From Hippophae tibetana (taxonomy: Eukaryota; Streptophyta; Magnoliopsida; Rosales; Elaeagnaceae), in NCBI GenBank assembly GCA_037013495.1, contig CM072802.1:49527275-49591274 (forward strand): 64,000 nucleotides of DNA, in the 5' to 3' direction. The notes below the pieces were generated by a model. The model searched no databases. It was not told the DNA's origin and worked only from the letters and a program-made list of their open reading frames with translations. Shown in pieces: positions 49,672-61,534 of the stretch (position 1 is the stretch's first letter; each line of letters begins with the position of its first letter). The position numbers were made by a program, and so were the translations under genes.

Positions 49672-51095
49672 TGTAAGGTTAATGAGTGTTGGCGATATTC
49701 GTGAACAAAACATCTTAATGTGGTTTTAGTTTTTAGGTGTTTCAAAAACACTTTTCAAGCCAAAGAAACAATCGAGTTGTAAACAAATACATCTCATGAA
49801 TATTTTTGTTCTTATGCACATTAGATTTCATATTAGATAGATAAGAGCATTTTGTACTTAGGTTACTCGATCGACCGAGACATGTCTGGATCAATCTTGG
49901 TCAGTAGGTCGATTGAGAAATTAAAAATCCCTTGCACTACTACAAAAAGGAGCATTAAAGTCGGGTTTTAACCGACTTTAAACTAATTTAAAGTGTAAAG
50001 TCGGTTCAAGGTGTGAACCGACTTTAACTTTTTTTTGTTTTTTTTTTAAATTTATTCATATTCAACCTGTATTCGAGCAGAAAAAAAAACAATATCAGTT
50101 TAGCAAATAGTTCAAATAATACAAATATTTGAAAAATAAAATATTAATTAATAACAGAAAAATTACCATGACTTTGTTCTATTTTATTCAAGATCGTCAT
50201 ATTCTTCTCCTTATGTTATAATAGAAACCTACATATATAATACAACAATCTATACATATAAATAATAACACATAATAACAGAAAAAATATGAATAATAGG
50301 GGGATCTAAAAGATTAGTTAGAGAGGAAGAAAACTCACTAACCGATGTTGGAAATAGTAGTCGTAGGTGGCCGAAAAATGAGAAAGAGTGGAGGAGAAAT
50401 GGAGGAGGAGGTTTTCAATTTTTTAGAGTTCTGGAACGCTGAAAATAGTTTCTGTCTGGGAAGAAAGAAGAGAAAATATTTATCCACGTGTGTAGCGTCG
50501 GTTGACGTGTCGAACCGACACTATGTTACGTGGATAGCGTCGGTTCCAAGTGTCAACCGACGCTATCCACGTAGGATAGCGTCGGTTCTAGGTGTCAACC
50601 GACGCTACGCTACGTGGATAGCGTCGGTTCACCACGTCAACCGACGCTATCCACGTAGCGTAGCGTCGGTTAACACCTAGAACCGACGCTACGTCCACGC
50701 ATAGCGTCGGTTTGACACATCAACCGATGCTATGTCCTACGTGGATAGCGTCGGTTCTTTATCAAACCGACTTTAAACTAATTTAAAGTCGGTTTTTGGA
50801 AAAAACCGACTTTACGTATCGACTTAAATACCCATTTTTGTAGTAGTGTTGATTTAATTTTTTAATTGAGATAGATCAATCAAGGTTTAATACTCAATCG
50901 AGGATCAATCTACCTATCTAGAAATTCATTTTTTAATACGTTAGATCGATCAAGGATTGGTTGGATCGATTGACCGACCATTTTGGCTTGAGTTAAATTA
51001 TTTCATTATTATATTGTTCCTACTTCTTAAAGATTTTTTCAATGATTTTAAGGACATAATTGGGATAGGCTATTGACCTATGGCTTTAACATATT
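49672..51095 (+). repeat. 5' LTR of copy B (3' part missing; MITE inside)
   Basis: Matches the 3' LTR from 57546 until CCTATGGCTTTAACATATT at about 51095, where an orphan CACTA end begins. It is interrupted by the MITE at 49935-50848. GATCGATC-type palindromes at 49868-49915 and 50870-50985. Confidence 0.83.
49935..50848. mobile_element. Non-autonomous CACTA element (914 bp) with subterminal repeat array
   Basis: Ends CACTACTACAAAAAGG and TTTTTGTAGTAGTG, target duplication TTG (49932-49934 and 50849-50851). A regular array of inverted GCGTCGGTTGACAC-type units fills 50490-50765, and AAAGTCGGTT units sit near both ends. No transposase. The same array motif occurs in the 13.6-kb CACTA element at 15293-28870, so the two probably belong to one family. 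Confidence 0.95.
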
Positions 51096-52420
51096 CACTA
51101 CTAAAAAACATACATATGGTCTCGGTTTTTAACCGTGACCGTAGGCTTATGACCACGATTATAAGAACTGAGGCCTAAGTGAGAGAGAAAATAGATTGTT
51201 ACCTATGACCTCGGTTTTTCAATAACTACGTAGCAGTAACAACATCATCAGCACCAACACTAGCACCAGCGCACCAGTAGTATCAACACCAGTACCAACA
51301 CCCTCGTATAAAGGGCTACTTTGGCATCGACTCTCTCTCGTTAGGTAATTACTGAGGAGCACCAGCACAACGCACTTGCACCAGCCCCAACATGAAAATC
51401 ATATGATGAAGAACAAATGAATTAAAAATCAAATTATGTTATAATTAATTATAAACCCATTAAATCAATTTAACAACAATTAAAATTAAACTAAATTTTT
51501 CAAATTAAGAAATATTAAAGGCTAATTGTCTGAATTAAAAAATAAATATAATAAAAAAAGAAAATGGAGATTTATAAAGAGGAAATCGCAAAATGTAGTC
51601 TATTTACCCTTTCCTCACTCATATTTCTAAAGCCTAATTTATTTATCCATATTGATTTAACATCCTCAACAGCAGAGAGCACTAGATTTTCCACATTCAG
51701 AAAACATAGTAGCCTCATTATACATGAAAAAAATGTTTGGAAATAACCCTACAAATAGAAGAACAATATTTAGTCTTAAAACCTAATAAGAAAATAGAAA
51801 AGGCAGTATTTATAGCGATCTAAAAGCACTTTCGGTTCCTGAATTCTTACTTTTCCTTGATGTTCTCTACTTATAGCTACTAAAGGAAGCTCAACAACCT
51901 CCCGACCAAAAATCCTAAGGAGACCAATTGACACGACAAAAAACCCGTCTATGTAATAAAGTATTATGATTATGGTTAAGTTAAAATGTAGGTGAAAATA
52001 TAATCACAAGAAATATTTGCTATAAGATATAAAATGAAAAATCCTTACAATCAATCAAGATTAGTTTCTCTACATTAATTTATAAGGATCATAAATCTAA
52101 ATATAAATAAAACTTTGGCATCATCCCTCTCTGTATGCAAAAGTACATAGAGCATCAATTGAAAAAATAGCATATCAAAGCTTCAAAAGGGAAATAACAT
52201 TTGAGAATCTGATTATTCATTGAATGAAGGGTTTATGAACACTAGTTTGAGAAACTCTTATACTGCCACAAATTCCAAATACAAAAAACATCAAACAACA
52301 AAACTCCAATAGAGCCACATATTACTCTTTTCCAATAGGGTGAGATTTAGTTCATAAATACTACAAATTTTAGGGTGCAAACTGCAAAGTACTCTAAGCT
52401 TAGAACTCTGTCCTTTATGG
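51096..52420. other. Orphan CACTA-type left end and unassigned DNA
   Basis: Starts CACTACTAAAAAACATACAT, then GGTCTCGGTTTTTAACCG with an inverted partner near 51200, as in subterminal regions of a different CACTA family. No matching TAGTG right end was found before the Sirevirus gag resumes at about 52430. A CACCAG-rich run lies at 51240-51390. No gene recognised. Confidence 0.55.
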
Positions 52421-52429
52421 TCGAAAACC

Positions 52430-54120
52430 ACCTATGGTTACTAAAGATAATGTAGTCACTCTTAAATCTAAGAATGAATAGACCATTGAAGATAACATTG
52501 GTAATAATGGAATAAAAAAGGTATAAATGCTATCTTTAGTGTTATATATGTTAATGAATTTTGTCGTATATGTAATGTTAAAATTTCCAAGCACACTTGG
52601 TATACTTTAAAGGTTACTCATGAGGGCACCACACAAGTTAAAAGAATTAAATTACACATGCTTGGTGATCAATTTTGTAACCTTAGAATGAAAGAATAAG
52701 CTTTTTTTTCTTCTGAATTTTATGTTAAATTATGTGATATTACTAACTCTTCTACTAATCTTGGTTAGAAAATTGAGGAATTAAGAATGGTAAAAAAAAT
52801 ACTATGCTATTTACTAGATTGCTTCTATTCCAAATTCACTACTATAGATGAAAGTAAAGATGTGGACACCATCAAAATTCAGGAGCTAGTTGGCTCGCTT
52901 CTCACTTTTGAGATGAGCTTTCAAACTCTCATAAAGAACAAATGTGTTGCTTTCAAAACAACAACGATTGAAGATGGTGATAATGATGATGAATAACTGG
53001 TACTTAGAGAGAAGATAAAGAAAATTTTCAACAAAAATCCCCAAATCAAAAGACAATCAAGTCGTCAAAAGGATTAGAATATGAAAGAACTCAAATCTGT
53101 GAGTTTTGATGGTAAGAAATCTAAATTCATTGGACTTTAATGTTTTGAATATATGGGTTATGGTCACTTTGTAGCTGACTTTACAAATAAGAAGAACAAA
53201 ATTGGTAGAGCATTAATGCTACACTTACTTACTTTGAAAGTGGCAACGAAACTCCAATTGAATAAAAAAACAATGAACCAACTTTTAGGCATTTACTACA
53301 ATAATTGGTGAACATTCCAATAATTCCAATAAGTCTGATATTAATTCAGACAATGACGAAAGCGATTTTGAATCTTACTAAAGAAACTTAATACAACTAT
53401 TATTTATGAATTATTTATAGATTTAGTAAGATTTAAAAAGGAAAATGATATATTGCTTGTAGAAGTAACTAGATTTAATGAAAAATTAAATTCATATGAA
53501 ATAAATCCATCAGTAATAAAAAAGTAAAACTTAATTTCTTTGATCGTAGTAAGGATCTAAATTCAAGTCTTGTAGGTTTAGAACTGAAAAAAAGAATTTG
53601 GTGTAGGAACTTGAACAATCCAAAGAAGTCGTAAAAGTCTAAACATTGGACCTAAAAGGTTGAACAAGGTTTTGGATTATGAAAAGCCAATTGGAGACAA
53701 AAGAGGGCTAAGATATGTAGATGAACATATTACACAATCTTCTTCAAAATCAACTAAATTTGTAAAACCTTCAAACATGTCCTCCTTACATGCTACACCT
53801 TTAACATTAAGAATTGATTTGGTAAGGTCATCTAACTCTACTCTTATTGTTTCCTACTATACTCAAAGAACAGTAGTACTTGTAATTGAAAAACATGTTA
53901 AATTTGTACCTTTTTATCATAATTGTGGTAAGAAAAGCCATATCTGACATAATTGTAGATTTCTTATGACATCTCCCTTCTTTAACAATGTCTTTCATGC
54001 CCGATACTCTGGAATGAATTTTCATCATCCATACATGAAAGCTACATCTCCACCAATGATGAATAAGAAAAGTAAAGGTGAAAATAAGGGTAAATTCAAG
54101 AACATACAAAATATAACTAA
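52430..54120 (+). pseudogene. UBN2-type gag of Sirevirus-like copy B
   Basis: Recognisable blocks: SSTNLG near 52752, ESKDVDTIKIQELVGSLLTFE at 52850-52910, an acidic EDGDNDDE segment ending 52996, then a first zinc-knuckle region near 53140-53180 in which two Cys positions are changed (Tyr and Phe). A spacer follows, and a second Cys-His box FYHNCGKKSHI at 53917-53947 ends in a stop. Several stops and frame changes. It aligns with 14420-15292 of copy A on the opposite strand. Confidence 0.8.
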
Positions 54121-55860
54121 GTGAATTGAATCCAAACCTAAAGATATATTGAAATCAAAATTCAAAAAAATTTGGGTTATAAAATATTACTTTTTCCCGA
54201 TCAACTTACCATCCTTCTTTCACCTAGGTATTTTTATTTGTTGATTGATTGATACTATATGAGCATGTTAGTTTGATTAGTTTAATTGCTTATTTTTAAG
54301 TTTGACTTTAATTGTTTGTTTCTTAGTTTTATTCCAATTCATTTAGAATTTTGCATTTAAAAAAATTTAAAAATTTGACAAAGGGATTAGAATTGTTTTA
54401 ACACTAAAATAAACTTCAAATACTATTTTGGATCAAAAAAATTAAATTTTTTATACAACTTGATTTATCTTGATTGGTTATTCATTATGTAATTGAGTAT
54501 CTTTGTTTGTGTATTTATATTTTTTTTACATATGGCAATCAATGTCCACAAAAACTCACTCACACACTTATTGAACACATATGTATGTTATACTTAAAGT
54601 TTATAATTGATTAGGTGAGATTTTAGGACTTGAGATAACTATGACTATAAAATTATGTTTGAGTTTAATCTTTCACTTTATAAAATACTGTTGTAGAGAG
54701 ACACCTAACATTGAGATGACTACCTATTGTGATATGTGAAGCCGCCACAATGAGTAGAGATGATTATCTCACAATTAGTGTGAAAGTCATCATACTAAGT
54801 ATATTGACTAATGCATATTTCCTTCAAAAAATATAACATGATAAAGGAAATAGATAAATATAAAAAAAATCATGCTTAAAAAAGAGAGTCATAAATAGTT
54901 ATACAAAAAGAAAAATAAATAAAAATCCCTTATACAAATAATTATCATAAATAATGATATGAAATTCAAAAAAGAAATTAATTAAGTTATCTCATGGTAA
55001 TTAAAAGTTTTATTTTGTGCAAGTTGAAGTTCAATTGTAAGTTTTCTATGATAGGTTATACTTATTTTCTTTAAACTTCTCATAACATGAATGGATTAAT
55101 TAACAAACTATTGAAATTCTAATATTTATAATACTTTGAGCAATTTTCAATATGTCATCATATATGTTAAAGAATGTATGTGTACTTTATCAAAATACTT
55201 ATGCATATTGTGTTTAAGTCAATTTAGATAAAAATGATTTTTATTTCAAAATTGATTATTTGAGTGATATTCATGTTTGAATAAATCTACTACCTTTAAT
55301 TACAACATTATTAAATTGTTTGTCTAATATTTGTTATACAAAGAAATTGAGTAGTTATAGGACTTAGGAGGAGTAATTGCATTTCTTTTAAAACTTTAAA
55401 TGTCGATTGATCGATTGAAATTTGAATGCTGATTGATCAACATTATTCTCGATCAATTGAATAAGTTTAGTTTATAAACCCTTCTTCTTTCTCTCCGGCT
55501 CCTTATGAAACCTACCATCTCTTTTCACGCCCCATCTAATTGTTTACTCAAAAATCGACCAAATATTTTCATTTTTGATCTAGTTTCACTTAGAATTCAT
55601 TGCTATTTACATTTATAGAATCAATTTCTACTAATAATCCATATTTAAAAGAAATCAATACCTCATCTTATTCCCATTTCCCTCATTTTTCCTCCATTCA
55701 AATACTAATTTTGGCTAGTGAATCCACGTAGATCCCCCTCATTTACCCCAACAATAGATCATTGACTTTCACTCTACAATATTTTGAGAACTTTCAATTA
55801 GTTTGAGTGTTTTTCACTCCATGGGGCATTTTGTTATTTTTTGGTTTTGTGCTCCGTTTT
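54121..55860 (+). other. Non-coding middle of copy B
   Basis: Where a Sirevirus would carry protease, integrase and reverse transcriptase, no such motif is found in any frame. 54540-54660 matches copy A. A small GATCGATT-type cluster lies at 55395-55460. Confidence 0.65.
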
Positions 55861-55869
55861 TAGACGGCT

Positions 55870-56970
55870 ACTAGACAACGTGAACTTACTCATGGTGCAC
55901 CTACTCCACACACTTCCCAATGGTAGGACAATGAATTTGAAAATAGGTATCAAACTACTACTTCTAAGCTCCCAATTTCATATAAGTGTGGAATAACCTG
56001 GATTGAGTTTTTTGAAATAAAAATCACACGAGCCATTAGAGCTATAAGTTGGAAATCCTTGTTCACACCCTCAAAATTATGTTGCCCTATCTTAGTTTGT
56101 GATTTTTATGCAAATGTTGACCCAAAAATTTGTCACCCTGGGCCAATAAGTTATAAGGTTTTTGTTCAAAATAAAATAGTTGACATCATGACCCAAAGAA
56201 TCAACACATTTTTGTCTATCACAAACAGTGGGGATGTTGAATTTTACTTAGAATGATATAGAATTTTCAATAAATATTTTTTAACCAAACTCTCAAGTTT
56301 ACCCAATGTCAATCTTAATGCTAAACAACTATATATTCTGGGTGAATTCACCCCTTTCTATCGGGTTTTGAATAAAATGGTGTGCAAATATATTGCTTTC
56401 AAAACAATCCTCTGAGATTGGATATATATGCCAATATATTATAGTGTATTGGAAAAGGAATTGCCTTCAATATAGGAACATTCATTAGTATGAAATTATA
56501 AACCAATCTTAGATTATAAACCTGAGGATCGATCTTCCTTGTGGTTTCCTCATTACATAATTGATTCTTGTTGCGGGTGTGCAACCAATAAGGTATTCTA
56601 CTTCCACACATTTGATTGGTGACATTTGAAATTCAACCATCTCAAGATCATCTACCCAGACGTCAAAAATACAAAGGTCTACTGATGTTAGTACCAGTGA
56701 AGTAAAAACCCTATTATTGGAACCAGTGGGGGAGTACCATATGGTATTTTTGGAGATGAGGATATGAAATACTTGCCTACTTTCAAACCTTCATGTCAAG
56801 ACTTATTTGAAGCTAAAATATGAACACGAATGGAAGCACTACCTACCAAAGTGGATGGTATGCAACTAAGAATGACTACCATGGATGAATGACAAGAGGT
56901 TATATATTCCATGCTCAAGGATATACATTCACATTACGTTTTTCAACTGTCGTGACAATGATAATTTTCT
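55870..56970 (+). pseudogene. PF20167-like second ORF of copy B
   Basis: The longest open stretch (56059-56253) includes LVCDFYANVDPKI, VFVQNKIVDI and RINTFLSI, the pattern of the putative plant transposon protein domain (EFYANL, VRGK.V.F, IN.FLG). It ends with RMEALPTKVDGMQLRMTTMDE near 56830-56890, as in copy A. Internal stops show decay. The biochemical role of this domain is not established. Confidence 0.7.
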
Positions 56971-57545
56971 TATTTTATTTTCTTTGCATTGTACTATTTC
57001 CTTAGTTGTTGAAAATCATTTAGTTTTTGACTCTTCATTTTCTAAAGTGTAATTGAAATATGTCTGCTGATGTACTTGGATCTTATTATTCAATACACTT
57101 TGGTTTACTTGCTTGTTTTTACATTTTTTTTGTGTTGTTTATTTATTTGACAAAAAAGGGAGAAAATTATTGAGCATTCATTGTAAATTTACACAAAAGG
57201 GAAGAACTAATTTAGGGGAAGATTTAATTTGAAAACTTTCTTTTGAAAACATTACACATAGGGCGAGACATGTTTAAATTTTTTATTTTCTTATTACTTA
57301 CTCTTATGAATTTTTTTCACTTATCTATTGTTATATATACTGAACTGATGAATAATAATTTTTTTGGGAAAAGTTGTTTGGTTTTTTATGTTTTTTCTTT
57401 TTAGTGTACATATGAGGTGTCAAGATTCAAGCGAAAATAGTTTTACCATGTTATAGGATAGTTCCACTATATAAAATTATTTTTCATATGAGTGTTATGT
57501 AGTGAGAGAGAGGTTTTGTCACATAAATATACGAAAGTGATAGAT

Positions 57546-58721
57546 TGTAAGGTTTATGAGTGTTGGTGATATTTATGAACAAAACATTTAGATATAATTT
57601 TAGTTTTTAGGTAAGTCTTTCAAGAACACTTTTCAAATCGAAGAAAGTATCGAGCTCCAAACGAATACTTCAACTCAAAATTAAATCAAGGGATTTTTAA
57701 TCAAGGTTTAATGTTCGATTGATCGAGTACTAGATCGATCAAGAATCAATCTACTATCTCGATATTTATTTTTAAATAACTTAGATCGATCGAGGATTGG
57801 TTAGATCAATCAAAATTTTTGGCTCGATCGATCGAGCTCAACCTAGATTGATCGAGTGGCCAAGGTTTCAACTTTAACCTAATTTTTACTCAAGCCAAAT
57901 TATTTTATTACTATATTGTTCTTACTTTTTAAATCTTTTTTAATGATTTTAAGGACATAATGGTAATAGGCTGTTGACCTATGACTTGAACATATTCTAT
58001 TTAAACAAACTTATTGCATACATTTTTCTTAATCGTAATTGATTCAACTTTTACATCTTCATATTTCTCTCTAAATATGTTTGCAAAAACTATTATGCTA
58101 GGTGTTTTTCATTAGTTGATTTATCAAACATTTTGTGGTTGTATTTAATTGATTAACAAGCCTATAATATTTGTGTTATTCTGCTTAAACATCTGTTCTA
58201 AGATTTCCATGATTTTGTTTTATCTATTATTCTGTTAAATAATCTAGTTAGTATTTTTCATCATTTTAATCCACTCTAGGACACACATTACACTTGACAT
58301 TTTATGTTAATATTGTTAGGTGCCAACGGAACGGGTTTGATAACTTATGTGACTTGAGTTTATCAGAACGTTGGTTTGGATCCAACACCTTGCTTGTAGA
58401 GACTGTGAAAAAAAGTGAAGGCTTGTAAATAGGTTACTTGGGGGCATTACTTCGATGGTTAGTTTGATTCCTAGCATTGTACTCGAACATATTTTCATAG
58501 TGGATAGGTAGATGATCTGATAGATCCATGGTTTTCCTCTTACATCATTATTATGGCTTAGGTTGTTTCCACCTAAAAATATCTTCTATTAATTTTTTTA
58601 CATTACTTTATTTACACATGATTGCATGTTTGACCTTCTGTAAAAAATTTAATTTGGCACATTTATTTAAAATATATATTCATCCTTCTAGTTAATTAGA
58701 TCCATGATTTAAAAGCTTTAA
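57546..58721 (+). repeat. 3' LTR of Sirevirus-like copy B
   Basis: About 1.18 kb. Starts TGTAAGGTTTATGAGTGTTGG, contains clustered GATCGATC palindromes at 57715-57855, the TTTCCACCTAAAAATATCTTC block near 58565, and ends after CTTCTAGTTAATTAGATCC near 58700. It aligns with the reverse complement of the copy A LTRs. Confidence 0.85.
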
Positions 58722-60050
58722 GAATAGATCCAATCACTCAAGATTTTAACAACGAGATTTCAATTCATGATAATCAAAGTCTAGTAAATTTTTAAAATTA
58801 GTTTACAATAACTTTACAATAATTAAGCTCGATAAGTCTAATTTTGTTCTCTAGAAAAGACATATTCCAAATTTATTTGTGTAGTTTTGATTTAAAATAT
58901 TATATTTTTAAAGATCCTTCATCTAAACTACTTTGAGACAATTATATTAATCCTAATTATGAGCATTGCTTTAAATAAGATTCAATGATTGAAGGATGAC
59001 TAATGAACTATGTAAGTAGTGTTCTTCGTCAAATATTTGGATTTAACACTATATGAGAAGCTTGGAATGAGCTTTATGAATACTTCTTTTCCAAGTCTAA
59101 ATCAATAATTATACAACTAAGGAAAGAGCTCATTAATCTAAAGAAGTTTGGCCTGTGTATAAGTGACTATACTTTGAAATTGAAGGAATTAGTAGATCAA
59201 CTATCTGACGACTATGCTATTATCGAAGAAGATGCAGTAATGTACCTATTGGAGATAAAATTAAGAAGTAATTTAAGGAGTAAATTAAGGAGTAAATCAA
59301 GAAGTTGTCATCCTTGATTTAAGGATTAATTCAAGGAGAAAAACAAGGAATCTTTAATTCAAGGAGTAAAATAAGTAATCCTTCATTCAAGCAATAAATC
59401 AAAGAATGTTTAATTCATAGAGTAATTTAAGGAGTAAATATCCCTATATATAGTTATAGAATTGTAATGAAAATATGAAAGAAATAATACAACTTTGAGA
59501 GAAATTATTTTATTTAAAAATGCCTTTAGGCCTTGGCCTTTGGCCTTGATGTTTTCAACATGGATTCGTGTTGGAAAACTCCAAAGCCAAAGGCCAAGGC
59601 CTAAAGGACTTTCTAAATAAAACAATTTCTCTCAAAGTTGTATTATTTCTTTCATATTTTCATTACAATTCTATAGCTATATATAGGGAGATTTACTCCT
59701 TAAATTACTCTATGAATTAAACATTCTTTGATTTATTGCTTGAATTAAGGATTACTTATTTTACTCATTGAATTAAGGATTCCTTATTTTTCTCCTTGAA
59801 TTAACCCTTAAATTAAGGATGACAACTCCTTGATTTACTCCTTGAATTAAGGAGTTGACACTCCTTAATTTACTCCTCAAATTACTTCTTAATTTTATCT
59901 CCAATAGTACCTGATTGCTGGTTTAGGTAGAGAGTATGAAAGTGTTGTGTTAACTTTATTAGCTTGGATGCAAAATGAGTCGATCTCATTATATGATGCT
60001 TCTTCTTTACTACTCAGTCATGAAGTTGGCTTGAGACTAAAAATGAGGTT
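58722..60050 (+). pseudogene. Gag (UBN2) of Copia element C, split by a palindrome
   Basis: 58960-59246 reads EAWNELYEYFFSKSKS, QLRKELINLKKFG, SDYTLKLKELVDQLSDDYA, the UBN2 pattern. It resumes at 59912 with AGLGREYESVVL and ends near 60050 with LLSHEVGLRL. The 660-bp palindrome plus one 5-bp target copy separates the halves. Upstream stops exist near 58985-59060. Confidence 0.85.
59247..59906. mobile_element. 660-bp near-perfect palindrome with 5-bp target duplication
   Basis: The two arms (59247-59560 and 59569-59906) are inverted copies around an 8-base loop TGGATTCG. Ends are TATTGGAGATA and TATCTCCAATA, flanks are GTACC (59242-59246 and 59907-59911). Each arm, read inward, runs through AAGGAGTAAAT-type repeats, a TATATATA box and GCCTTGGCCTTTGGC, and ends TTTTC(C)AACA, which looks like an LTR. 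The left arm lacks about 25 bases that the right has. No coding capacity. Confidence 0.93.
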
Positions 60051-60055
60051 AATAT

Positions 60056-61534
60056 AATGATAAGTATACGTATCACAACAAGTATATGTATGCATAGAGA
60101 TTATAATATTAAAAACTAATTTTTAAAACTAAAAAAAATCAAATTTTGTGTGTTTTTATATTTTAAGAAAAATTAAAAGAAATAAAAATAATTAATTAAT
60201 TGAGATTAAATAACTAAAAAAATACTTAATCCTCCAATTTTTTAAACATATGAATCACTAAAATCTTTCCAATATAATTATCAATCAATTACATAATCAA
60301 TTGAATCTTAATTAGCATGTATTTCTCTTTCAAGTAAACTACACACCATATAGTAATTAACTTAATCACAATCTTATGTCAATTAAATTACATACTACTC
60401 ATTTAGCTTATCATTTATATATCACATACATAAGAATTATACATATCTACCTAAAAACTATGCATGTTATTTAATCAAGACAAACAATAAAATAATTCTC
60501 TCAAATTTATTTAATTACCTTTATAGATCAATTATTGGCCAAACAATTCATAGCAAAAAAAAAGAACAAATTAAATAATATAATTAAATTGAAATCATAA
60601 TTGGGGTAAAATATTAGATCATCATATGGTAAAAATTGGGTTCATAAGATCCCTAGATTAATAAATTAACTAGACATAATTTTGTTTATAAAACTCATAT
60701 TTTTCATAAAAAAAGACATAAAAATTGATAAAGAAAAGAAAAGAAGAATAAATACAATCAATCTCTTGAATTGTAGCACAAATTTCCTTTTGAGTCTCCA
60801 TCAAAATTGTATCTTCTGTTGATTTTTTTAAGTTTTCCTCTCTTCTTAGCTCCAAAATATGATAAAAAGTATGTTAATTTTGGCTTATTAGGGTTTATGG
60901 GAAAATTAGGAGGTTAAATTAAACTTAGGTGAAATTTAGACCTTTAGATTAGCTTCAAATCAAATACTGAGATGAAAAAAATGAAAAACTAATAGCACCA
61001 GTCAATAGAAGCACGTGACGTAGCACATAGGATTTATTGGCTGAATTAAAGCGTCTGTGTGGCAGGAGAACTGGTTTCAATCAACGCAGGCTGAGTCATC
61101 TATGCATGGCGTAATGTGATTGGTAGTTATAGATGGCCTAGCACACAAGTTGAAATAATGGGCAAATCAGATGGTGACGCGTGGCAAGCACGTTGACCAA
61201 GCGACAAACTTAGAACAAACACCGTGGTGACACGTGGCATAATGCTACATCATTGGACACACACGACGTTGCATAATTCACTCTCTCCAGTAGCGTGGCA
61301 TCCACGTGACTTGCCTGATCAGCTCCCATGCTTGTGTGGCATGCATGTGACAACTTCTAATTGGTTATATAGTAAAAATTCATAAAGTATGCATAAAAAT
61401 TCTAAAAATTATATTTTTATCCTTTTTTACTAAAAAAATCATATTTTAATATTTTTAACTCCAAAAATACTACTTATTGAATAAAAAGAACAAATATTAA
61501 GGAGAAAAATACATTGATGATTCTACTTTCATAG
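60056..61534 (-). mobile_element. Probable solo LTR of an Athila-like family, inside Copia element C
   Basis: Foreign to the Copia element on both sides. The left side starts ATGATAAGTATACGTATCAC, as at the reversed 3' end of such LTRs; the right side ends near AATACATTGATGATT, the reversed TGATGA-type start. It contains a GC-rich island at 61010-61345 with CACGTG at 61012-61017 and 61303-61308, as in the Athila-like LTRs at 23923 and 26914. No matching target duplication was found, so exact ends are uncertain. Confidence 0.6.

Larger units (their letters stand above)
49672..58721 (+). mobile_element. Sirevirus-like pol-less LTR element, copy B
   Basis: 5' LTR from TGTAAGGTTAATGAGTG at 49672, 3' LTR from TGTAAGGTTTATGAGTG at 57546. 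Between them are a UBN2 gag with zinc knuckles (52430-54110), a long non-coding part, and a PF20167-like ORF (55870-56970); there is no pol. The plan and sequence match copy A (for example 54540-54650 against 13080-13200 reversed). The end of the 5' LTR and the leader are missing, replaced by 51096-52420. Flanks AAATA (49667-49671) and GAATA (58722-58726) may be the target duplication. The right end is approximate. Confidence 0.82.

Noticed and set aside
50345..50680. 111-residue ORF with repeated ASV..VNRRY segments
   Set aside because: It is a reading of the inverted subterminal repeat array of a CACTA MITE; the protein repeat follows from the DNA repeat.
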